20,303 nucleotides of DNA from an uncultured Oceanobacillus sp. (GTDB lineage Bacteria > Bacillota > Bacilli > Bacillales > Amphibacillaceae): NCBI GenBank assembly GCA_938004015.1, contig CALKWU010000030.1, positions 1 through 20,303 of the forward strand, in the 5' to 3' direction. The notes under the pieces were generated by a model. It ran no database searches and was not told the DNA's origin. It saw only the letters and a list, made by a program, of their open reading frames with translations. The position numbers were made by a program, and so were the translations under genes. Positions 7,607-13,740 of this stretch are shown here, piece by piece (position 1 is the first letter of the stretch; every line of letters starts with the position of its first letter).

Positions 7607-7691
7607 GAAAATCCGAACGATTTAACAAACCTGCTCCGGAAAGAGGAATGTATTTCCGGAGGGGTTTTTTATCTTAATCGTCCGGATTTTC
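7607..7691. repeat. Nested inverted repeat around the parC terminator
   Basis: Outer arms: GAAAATCCGAACGATTTAA (7607-7625) against TTAATCGTCCGGATTTTC (7674-7691). These are reverse complements with one mismatch and one single-base gap. They enclose the terminator stem CTCCGGAAA/TTTCCGGAG. The same blocks, in the same order and orientation, appear on the minus strand near the window start: AAAATCCGAAC (150-160), then GCTCCGGAAA, then TTTCCGGAGC and a T-run. This looks like a short member of the same repeat family, perhaps a MITE-like or mobile terminator element, 85 bases in all. Confidence 0.6.
7634..7670 (+). terminator. Rho-independent terminator of parE-parC
   Basis: Perfect nine-pair stem CTCCGGAAA (7634-7642) with TTTCCGGAG (7653-7661), ten-base loop, then GGG and six Ts (7665-7670). 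It starts about 50 bases after the parC stop. Confidence 0.9.
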
Positions 7692-7761
7692 TATTGCCAA
7701 TTTCCGCTTAATTTTGGTGTTTTAAACAAGTCCCTATCATTTAATCTTTAAAAATTCCTAA

Positions 7762-7770
7762 TGATATGGT
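7762..7770 (+). promoter_or_regulatory. Possible extended -10 promoter of the TetR gene
   Basis: TGA-TATGGT is an extended -10 element. Transcription would begin near 7777, only about 12 bases before the TTG at 7789 but about 30 before the ACG codons that follow the G-rich ribosome site. No good -35 box is seen. Confidence 0.3.
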
Positions 7771-7788
7771 AAAGTATGGTTAGAATTT

Positions 7789-8394
7789 TTGAAAAGGGGG
7801 GCGGGAACGACGGAATTTCGGGATAGGATCATCGATGCTGCGTTAGTGTTGTTTGAACGTCATGGATTCCATGGTGTCACCGTCAATCAAATCGTCGAGA
7901 AGGCGGGAATATCGAAAGGCGGTTTCTACCATCATTTCACATCAAAGGATGAATTGTTGTTCGTCATCCATGACATTTTCATCACGTATGTACTTGAACG
8001 AGCCTATCATGCGAATCAACAAAACCGGACACCTTCCGAGCGCTTGCGTACAATCATCAAAGATTTTGTAAGCGTTTTCGACATTTACAAAGCCCATTTG
8101 ACGGTTTTTTATCAAGAAAGCAACTATTTGAAACCAGAGCATGAAGAAATCGTCAAGAAGAAACGCCATGAGTTCAAAGAAATCATCCGATCGGTCATCC
8201 AAGCTGGCGTGGACAGCGGGGAATTCCGAAGCGATTTGTCGGTGGAAATAACGACGATGGCCATTCTCGGAATGGTCAATTGGACATATAAATGGTACCA
8301 AAGGGATGGAGAAAAAACGATTAACGAAATCGCTGAGTATTACATCGATTTGATTTTACATGCAGTCGTTGCAGATCAACAAACGATTCTCTAA
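7789..8394 (+). CDS. TetR/AcrR-family transcriptional regulator
   Basis: About 195-201 residues. The N-terminal helix-turn-helix is clear: RDRIIDAALVLFERHGFHGVTV, then IVEKAGISKGGFYHHFTSKDELL. An all-helical ligand-binding domain follows (for example FYQESNYLKPEHEEIV), resembling regulators of acyl-CoA catabolism. It sits directly upstream of an acyl-CoA operon with a palindromic operator between, so it is probably the operon's acyl-CoA-responsive repressor; this is inference. The start is odd. The only in-frame standard start before the DNA-binding domain is TTG at 7789, with no ribosome site before it. The strong site AAAAGGGGGG lies inside the frame, five and eight bases before two ACG codons (7807, 7810). 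Translation may begin at ACG, at TTG, or the sequence may contain an error. Confidence 0.88.
   Translation: MKRGAGTTEFRDRIIDAALVLFERHGFHGVTVNQIVEKAGISKGGFYHHFTSKDELLFVIHDIFITYVLERAYHANQQNRTPSERLRTIIKDFVSVFDIYKAHLTVFYQESNYLKPEHEEIVKKKRHEFKEIIRSVIQAGVDSGEFRSDLSVEITTMAILGMVNWTYKWYQRDGEKTINEIAEYYIDLILHAVVADQQTIL
8067..8080 (+). promoter_or_regulatory. Catabolite-response (cre)-like site inside the TetR gene
   Basis: TGTAAGCGTTTTCG matches the CcpA cre consensus TGWAANCGNTNWCA at every defined position but the last. It lies inside the regulator coding sequence, about 400 bases upstream of the dehydrogenase start. Intragenic cre sites are known in Bacillus and can act as roadblocks. Carbon catabolite repression of an acyl-CoA catabolic operon would make sense, but a chance match in coding sequence is possible. 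Confidence 0.35.
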
Positions 8395-8431
8395 GGAGAG
8401 AAATCATTTTGGGCTAGTTTATTCACTCTCT

Positions 8432-8453
8432 CGACCGACCAACCAGTCGGTCG
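8432..8453. promoter_or_regulatory. TetR-type operator upstream of the acyl-CoA operon
   Basis: CGACCGAC (8432-8439) and GTCGGTCG (8446-8453) form a perfect 8-base inverted repeat around six bases (CAACCA). It lies in the 85-base gap between the TetR gene and the dehydrogenase, 26 bases before the latter's start codon and just upstream of its ribosome site. Size and GACCGAC-type arms are typical of TetR-family operators. I could not find a good sigma-A promoter beside it, so where transcription of the enzymes starts is unclear. Confidence 0.72.
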
Positions 8454-8479
8454 CACATCGATTGAATGGGGGTAAAACA

Positions 8480-9622
8480 ATGAATTTTGAATTGACGAAG
8501 GAACAGGCAATGGTGAAGAAAATGGTTCGGGACTTTGCTGAGGAAGTTATCCGACCACGGGCAATCGAAATTGACAAACATGCCGAGTTTCCGGAAGACA
8601 TTTTTAAACAAATGGGAGAACTTGGCTTGCTCGGAATTCCTTTTCCTGAAGAATATGGAGGAGCCGGCGGTGACACGATTTCATATGCGCTCGCTGTAGA
8701 AGAAATCGGCCGGGTTTGCGGAAGCACGGGATTAAGTTATGCCGCAGCCGTTTCCTTAGGTGCCAGCCCGCTTTATGCTTATGGTACGGAAAAACAAAAA
8801 GAGGAATATTTGAAACCTTTAGCGGAAGGGAAAGCTTTAGGCTCTTTTGGACTGACAGAACCGAATGCCGGTTCAGATGCGGGTGGCACAGAAACGACTG
8901 CTGTTCTTGACCGAGACCACTACGTCATCAATGGAGAAAAATGTTTCATCACGAATGCGAGTTTTGCAAAAATCATTATTGTCACCGCTGTCACAGGAAA
9001 AAGTCCTGAAGGGAAAAAACTGATATCCTCGATCATTGTGCCGACGGATACGGAAGGCGTTACAATTAAAAGCGCTTACGATAAAATGGGTGTGAGAGGC
9101 TCGGATACGGCTGAAGTCGTATTGGATAACGTTGTCGTTCCTAAAGAAAACTTACTTGGTGAGGAGCATAAAGGTTTTCAACAATTTTTATCGACATTGG
9201 ACGGCGGCAGAATATCCATCGGCGCGTTAGGGGTAGGGATTGCACAAGCCGCTTTGGATAAAGCGCTTTCCTATGCGAAAGAAAGGAAACAATTCGGTCG
9301 GCCGATTTCAAAATTCCAAGCGATCCAGTTCAAACTCGCCGATATGGCGATGGAAGTGGAACTGGCGAGGAATATGGTGTTGAAGGCGGCGTGGTTGAAA
9401 GACCAAGGAAAGCCATTCGGAAAAGAAGCGGCATTTGCGAAATTGTTCGCATCCGAAACGGCAGTCCGTTCCGCAGACCAAGCGATTCAAATTCATGGTG
9501 GCTACGGATACATGCGTGAATATGAAGTGGAACGATATTTGAGAGATGCGAAATTGCTGGAAATCGGGGAAGGCACTTCGGAAGTGCAACGTCTTGTCAT
9601 TGCGAGACATCTCGGCTGTTAA
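8480..9622 (+). CDS. yngJ: Acyl-CoA dehydrogenase (YngJ-like)
   Basis: A 380-residue flavoenzyme that forms the alpha-beta double bond in a short acyl-CoA. Landmarks: GSFGLTEPNAGSDAGGTET (121-139), CFITNASFAKIIIV (155-168), KERKQFGRPISKFQAIQ (267-283), and the C-terminal HGGYGYMREYEVERYLRDAK and EIGEGTSEVQR. The ATG at 8480 has GGGGG seven bases upstream; the frame extends upstream into the regulator gene, but that part has no family match. The catalytic base position of butyryl-type enzymes is Glu364 in EGTSE, whereas isovaleryl-CoA dehydrogenases have Ala or Gly there and a Glu where this protein has Gly243. So the operon context suggests leucine breakdown, but the active site looks short- or straight-chain. 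First enzyme gene of the operon. Confidence 0.93.
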   Translation: MNFELTKEQAMVKKMVRDFAEEVIRPRAIEIDKHAEFPEDIFKQMGELGLLGIPFPEEYGGAGGDTISYALAVEEIGRVCGSTGLSYAAAVSLGASPLYAYGTEKQKEEYLKPLAEGKALGSFGLTEPNAGSDAGGTETTAVLDRDHYVINGEKCFITNASFAKIIIVTAVTGKSPEGKKLISSIIVPTDTEGVTIKSAYDKMGVRGSDTAEVVLDNVVVPKENLLGEEHKGFQQFLSTLDGGRISIGALGVGIAQAALDKALSYAKERKQFGRPISKFQAIQFKLADMAMEVELARNMVLKAAWLKDQGKPFGKEAAFAKLFASETAVRSADQAIQIHGGYGYMREYEVERYLRDAKLLEIGEGTSEVQRLVIARHLGC

Positions 9623-9646
9623 TGGAATGGAGAGGGGGGACAGTGT

Positions 9647-11002
9647 ATGATCAAAAAGGTGTTGATTGCCAATCGTGGGGAAATCGCATCACGAATCATC
9701 CGAACATGTAAGCGACTCGGAATCCGATCGGTAGCCGTTTATTCGGATGCAGACCGGGAAGCGCCGTTTGTGGAATTGGCCGATGAAGCTTATCCTTTAG
9801 GCGGTTCACAAGTGAATGAAAGTTACATGAATATGGATAAAATCTTTGCAGCGGCGAAAAAATCCGCAGTTGACGCCATTCATCCCGGTTACGGCTTTTT
9901 CAGCGAAAACGCGGAATTTCCGAAGCGCTGTGAACAAGAAGGATTCCGCTTCATCGGACCGACCAGTGACATCATCGAAAAAATGGGAGATAAAGTGAAT
10001 GCACGGAATGCGATGAAGGCGGCCGGAGTGCCGGTTGTCCCGGGAACGGAAGAAGCGCTTGACAACGTGGATGAGGCGGTCGAACAAGCGGAACGATTAG
10101 GCTATCCCATCATGTTGAAGGCGGCGGCCGGTGGCGGTGGAATCGGCATGCAAGTCGTTCATGATGAGGCTGAACTGAGAAAAGTGTTTGCAAACAATTC
10201 ACAGCGTGCGAAAACTTTTTTTGGTGACGGTTCCATGTTTTTGGAGAAAAAGATTGAAAACGCCCATCATATAGAAATTCAAATCGTCGCAGATGAACAT
10301 GGGAATGTCATCCATCTATTTGACCGGGAGTGCTCGATTCAAAGGCGGAACCAAAAAGTGATTGAGGAAGCACCATCACCGTTCATTTCGGAAACGACAC
10401 GGGAAAAAATGGGAAAAGCTGCGATAAAAGCGGCGAAAGCGATTCAATATACAAGTGCAGGAACGCTTGAATTTCTCGTCGATGAAAATGAAAACTTCTA
10501 CTTTTTGGAAATGAATACGAGAATTCAAGTGGAACATCCGGTGACGGAAGAGATTACGGGTTTTGATATCGTGGAATTGCAAATGCGGATTGCTGATGGT
10601 GAAAAACTGTCATTGAATCAAGAAGATATCACGATTGATGGGCATGCCATTGAGGCGAGAATTTATGCGGAAGATCCGGTGCGCTTTTTCCCAGCACCGG
10701 GAACGATTACGAAAGTGAATTTGCCTGAAGGAGAAGGGATCCGTCACGATATCGGTTTTATGGAAAACTATCAAGTGACACCTTTCTACGATCCGATGAT
10801 CGGTAAATTGATCGTGAAAGGCAAGACGAGGGACGAAACGGTTAAACGTTTGGAAAACGCTTTAAAAGATTATGAGATTGAAGGAATCAAAACGAATATC
10901 CCGATGTTGCAGAAATGCGTTTCGATTCCAGCATTTCAACGAGGGGAAACCACAACGAATTTTGTAGAAAATCATTATTTACCATTGATACAAAAATCTT
11001 AA
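9647..11002 (+). CDS. yngH: Biotin carboxylase subunit of an acyl-CoA carboxylase (YngH-like)
   Basis: A 451-residue AccC-type ATP-grasp enzyme that carboxylates biotin on its carrier with bicarbonate and ATP. Visible: LIANRGEIASRIIRTCKRLG (6-25), HPGYGFFSENAEF, the glycine-rich loop AAAGGGGIGMQVV (near 160), HHIEIQIVADEHGN, FDRECSIQRRNQKVIEEAPSP and EMNTRIQVEHPVTEE (near 288). Length matches the stand-alone subunit, with no fused carrier domain; the carrier is the next gene. The ATG at 9647 follows GAGAGGGGGG by a few bases and the dehydrogenase stop by 24. Automatic annotation would probably call it accC. Its place next to a dehydrogenase, a hydratase and an acyl-CoA carboxyltransferase argues for a catabolic carboxylase, not fatty acid synthesis. 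Confidence 0.93.
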   Translation: MIKKVLIANRGEIASRIIRTCKRLGIRSVAVYSDADREAPFVELADEAYPLGGSQVNESYMNMDKIFAAAKKSAVDAIHPGYGFFSENAEFPKRCEQEGFRFIGPTSDIIEKMGDKVNARNAMKAAGVPVVPGTEEALDNVDEAVEQAERLGYPIMLKAAAGGGGIGMQVVHDEAELRKVFANNSQRAKTFFGDGSMFLEKKIENAHHIEIQIVADEHGNVIHLFDRECSIQRRNQKVIEEAPSPFISETTREKMGKAAIKAAKAIQYTSAGTLEFLVDENENFYFLEMNTRIQVEHPVTEEITGFDIVELQMRIADGEKLSLNQEDITIDGHAIEARIYAEDPVRFFPAPGTITKVNLPEGEGIRHDIGFMENYQVTPFYDPMIGKLIVKGKTRDETVKRLENALKDYEIEGIKTNIPMLQKCVSIPAFQRGETTTNFVENHYLPLIQKS

Positions 11003-11015
11003 GGAGGAGTACATC

Positions 11016-11228
11016 ATGACAAAATTGACAGCTGTTATGGCGGGAAATGTATGGAAAATCGTAAAAAATGAAGGAGATTCGGTCAGCGCTGGAGAAGATG
11101 TCGTCATTCTCGAATCGATGAAAATGGAAATTCCGATACCAGCCGAAACGGATGGTGTAATCAAAGAATTGAAAGTGAAAGAAGGGGATTTCGTTAACGA
11201 AGGAGATGAGATTGCCATCATCGAATAA
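11016..11228 (+). CDS. yngHB: Biotin/lipoyl attachment carrier protein (YngHB-like)
   Basis: A 70-residue stand-alone biotinyl domain that carries carboxybiotin between the biotin carboxylase and carboxyltransferase subunits. The biotin site is ESMKMEIP, with Lys36 as the modified residue; methionines flank it on both sides as usual. The rest is the expected beta hammerhead (GNVWKIVKNEGDSVSAGEDV before, DGVIKELKVKEGDFVNEGD after). It is far shorter than AccB, lacking its N-terminal extension, as in B. subtilis YngHB. It has a near-ideal ribosome site (AAGGAGG) and starts 13 bases after the biotin carboxylase stop. Confidence 0.95.
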   Translation: MTKLTAVMAGNVWKIVKNEGDSVSAGEDVVILESMKMEIPIPAETDGVIKELKVKEGDFVNEGDEIAIIE

Positions 11229-11246
11229 TCTGTATGAAAGGATGAT

Positions 11247-12023
11247 ATGCCGATGATTGAATTGCATACAGAAAAAAATGTCTCCACCATCATGTTGAAC
11301 CGGCCGGATGCAGCAAATGCATTATCGAAGCAGTTGCTTGATGAATTGAATGACGCCCTCTATACGATTGATGAAAAGCAAGACAGCTATTGCACAATCA
11401 TTACCGGAAAAGGCGATCGGGCGTTTTGTGCCGGAGCTGATTTGAAAGAACGGAAAAATATGACGGACAGCGAAGTCGTGCAGGCTGTCCGTTATATCGG
11501 AAAAACCGTAAATCGAGTGGAAAATATGCGTATGCCGGTCATTGCGGCGATCAATGGTGCGGCATTCGGCGGCGGTTTGGAACTTGCCCTTGCTTGTGAC
11601 ATCCGGTTAGCGGCGGAACATGTGAGATTAGGTCTCACGGAAACCTCTTTGGCGATCATTCCAGGGGCAGGTGGAACCCAACGTTTGCCGCGACTGATTG
11701 GGACAGGTCATGCCAAACGTCTCATCTATACAGCGAAACCAATTCAAGCGGAAGAAGCGTTGCAGTTGGGCATCGTGGAAGAAGTGGTTCCAGCAGAAAA
11801 TCTATTGGATGAGGCTATGCAACTTGCCGTAACCATTGCATCCAACGGGCCAATTGCGTTGGAACAAGCGAAAATCGCCATTCAAACAGGTTTGGAAACG
11901 GATTTGGCGACCGGGCTGGAAATTGAACATCTTGCTTACCAACGGACGATTCCGACGAAAGATCGGCAAGAAGGTCTGTTGGCATTCAAAGAGAAACGGA
12001 AGCCAATTTACACAGGTGAATAA
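11247..12023 (+). CDS. yngF: Enoyl-CoA hydratase, methylglutaconyl-CoA hydratase-like (YngF)
   Basis: A 258-residue crotonase-fold enzyme. Oxyanion-hole motifs FCAGADL (60-66) and GGGLELALACD (108-118) are present. The two acidic residues expected for hydration are Glu112 and Glu132 (GLTETSLAIIPGAGGTQRL region, 129-147). The TETSLAIIPGAGGTQRLPR block closely resembles AUH-type 3-methylglutaconyl-CoA hydratases, the step after methylcrotonyl-CoA carboxylation in leucine breakdown. That substrate is inferred from this resemblance and from the carboxylase genes on both sides. The ATG at 11247 is five bases after GAAAGG; an ATG two codons later (11253) is nearly as good. In B. subtilis an HMG-CoA lyase gene (yngG) precedes this gene; none is present here. 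Confidence 0.9.
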   Translation: MPMIELHTEKNVSTIMLNRPDAANALSKQLLDELNDALYTIDEKQDSYCTIITGKGDRAFCAGADLKERKNMTDSEVVQAVRYIGKTVNRVENMRMPVIAAINGAAFGGGLELALACDIRLAAEHVRLGLTETSLAIIPGAGGTQRLPRLIGTGHAKRLIYTAKPIQAEEALQLGIVEEVVPAENLLDEAMQLAVTIASNGPIALEQAKIAIQTGLETDLATGLEIEHLAYQRTIPTKDRQEGLLAFKEKRKPIYTGE

Positions 12024-12043
12024 GACAGGGGGAGGATGGAAGC

Positions 12044-13573
12044 ATGACGTATTTGGAAGAATTAGAGAATCGGATTGAAAGGATCAAAAAAGGTGGAAAA
12101 GAAAAATACCACGAAGCAAATAAAGAGAGAGGAAAGCTTTTCGTCCGTAAACGTTTGGAATTGTTGTTGGATGTGGGTATGGATATCGAAGACGCTTTTT
12201 TCGCCAATTGTATGGCAGAAGACTTGCCTTCCGATGGGGTCGTTACCGGAATCGGAAAAATCAACGGGCAAAACGTCTGTGTGATGGCTAACGATTCGAC
12301 AGTAAAAGCCGGCTCTTGGGGGAAGCGCACCGTTGAAAAAATTCTCCGTATCCAAGAGACGGCGATGAAATTGGGTATCCCGATGATTTATCTCGTCGAC
12401 TCGGCCGGTGCAAGAATCACCGACCAAATTGAAATGTTCCCGGGAAGACGAGGGGCGGGCAGGATTTTCCATAATCAAATCAAACTGTCCGGAAGAGTGC
12501 CGCAAGTTTGTTTGCTGTTCGGTCCATCTGCTGCAGGAGGAGCATATATTCCGGCATTCTGTGATGTCGTCATCATGGTGGAAGGAAATGCTTCCATGTA
12601 TCTCGGTTCACCGAGAATGGCTGAGAAGGTGATCGGCGAAAAAGTGACTTTGGAAGAAATGGGCGGCGCTAGAATGCACTGTACTGTATCCGGAGTCGGT
12701 GATGTGCTTGTGCAATCGGAAGAAGAAGCGATTTCCTTTGCCAGAAGATACTTAAGTTATTTTCCGGCTAACTTCCGCAACAAGCCGGCTGCAATTGAAG
12801 CAAAGCCACCGAAAACTGCGGATAAAACGATAACCGAAATCATTCCGGAAAACCAGAATGCTCCTTTTGATATGTACGCATTGATTGATCAAGTGATCGA
12901 TGAGGATAGCTTTTGTGAAATCAAGAAAGAATTTGCGAAAGAATTGATTACCGGTCTTGCCAGAATCAATGGTCACAGCGTCGGAATCATCGCCAACCAG
13001 CCGCGAGTGAAAGGTGGCGTTCTTTTCACCGATTCTGCCGACAAAGCGGCAAAATTCATCCAACTCTGTGACGCTTTCAATATACCATTATTATTCCTGA
13101 CAGACGTCCCTGGTTTTATGATCGGTACGAAAGTGGAACGTGAAGGAATCATCCGTCATGGCGCGAAAATGCTTTTCAGCATGAGTGAAGCAACGGTACC
13201 GAAGATTTCCGTCATTGTCAGAAAAGCTTACGGCGCTGGTCTTTATGCGATGGCAGGGCCAGCTTTTGAACCGGATGCCGTCTTAGCTTTTCCAAATGCG
13301 CAAATTGCCGTCATGGGCCCGGAAGCTGCTGTCAATGCGGTTCATGCGAAACGAATTGCCGAACTTCCGGAAGAAGAGAGGATGGCGTTTATTAAAGAAA
13401 AGCAAAACGCTTACAAGGAAGAAATCGATGTTTATCGGCTAGCATCCGAAATGGTGATCGATGACATCATCCATCCGGATCGATTACGGGAAGAGTTGGT
13501 CAAGCGATTTGACGTTTATGCGGATAAAAATGTGACCTTTACAGAGAGAAAACATGGCGTCTATCCAGTATAA
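12044..13573 (+). CDS. yngE: Acyl-CoA carboxylase carboxyltransferase subunit (YngE-like)
   Basis: A 509-residue carboxyltransferase with both crotonase-like halves, which moves CO2 from carboxybiotin to an acyl-CoA. The N-half shows YLVDSAGARITDQIEMFPG, GRIFHNQIKLSGRVPQ, FGPSAAGGAYIPAFCD (near 160) and MYLGSPRMAEKV. The C-half shows GVLFTDSADKAAKFIQLCD, DVPGFMIGTKVEREGIIRHG (near 353) and KAYGAGLYAMAGPAFEPD (near 393). Length and motifs fit the propionyl-/methylcrotonyl-CoA carboxylase beta family. Which acyl-CoA it uses cannot be read directly; neighbours favour 3-methylcrotonyl-CoA. A strong ribosome site (GGGGGAGG) precedes the ATG, 20 bases after the hydratase stop. It is the last gene of the operon; a perfect hairpin follows within five bases of the stop. 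Confidence 0.93.
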   Translation: MTYLEELENRIERIKKGGKEKYHEANKERGKLFVRKRLELLLDVGMDIEDAFFANCMAEDLPSDGVVTGIGKINGQNVCVMANDSTVKAGSWGKRTVEKILRIQETAMKLGIPMIYLVDSAGARITDQIEMFPGRRGAGRIFHNQIKLSGRVPQVCLLFGPSAAGGAYIPAFCDVVIMVEGNASMYLGSPRMAEKVIGEKVTLEEMGGARMHCTVSGVGDVLVQSEEEAISFARRYLSYFPANFRNKPAAIEAKPPKTADKTITEIIPENQNAPFDMYALIDQVIDEDSFCEIKKEFAKELITGLARINGHSVGIIANQPRVKGGVLFTDSADKAAKFIQLCDAFNIPLLFLTDVPGFMIGTKVEREGIIRHGAKMLFSMSEATVPKISVIVRKAYGAGLYAMAGPAFEPDAVLAFPNAQIAVMGPEAAVNAVHAKRIAELPEEERMAFIKEKQNAYKEEIDVYRLASEMVIDDIIHPDRLREELVKRFDVYADKNVTFTERKHGVYPV

Positions 13574-13577
13574 GAAC

Positions 13578-13606
13578 AAAGCCTTGGTTGAATGAGCCAA
13601 GGCTTT
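13578..13606 (+). terminator. Terminator of the acyl-CoA operon
   Basis: Perfect ten-pair stem AAAGCCTTGG (13578-13587) with CCAAGGCTTT (13597-13606), nine-base loop, five bases after the carboxyltransferase stop. The T-run is short (part of the stem, then CATCATGC), so strength is uncertain. The A-rich left arm means it could also work on the other strand. Confidence 0.7.
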
Positions 13607-13670
13607 CATCATGCTTTCAAATATTCTATTCACCATAATATTATTATGTTAATTAAACTCGTTTCACTAG

Positions 13671-13699
13671 TAGAAATAAAGGTGTTTCTTACGTATAAT
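13671..13699 (+). promoter_or_regulatory. Probable sigma-A promoter of dynA
   Basis: Consensus TATAAT (13694-13699) preceded at 17 bases by TAGAAA (13671-13676, four of six). The dynA start is 42 bases downstream of the -10. Confidence 0.6.
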
Positions 13700-13740
13700 A
13701 GAAAGAAGTTAGATTACAAGGGTGGGGGAAGAAGAGATAC

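Noticed and set aside
8360..8479. N-terminal extension of the acyl-CoA dehydrogenase frame
   Set aside because: The extra 40 codons overlap the end of the TetR gene and contain the operator; the ATG at 8480 has a strong ribosome site and begins the family-homologous sequence.
13640..13655. AT-rich palindrome (ATAATATTAT) before dynA
   Set aside because: Short, AT-only and not placed on the promoter boxes; likely chance.
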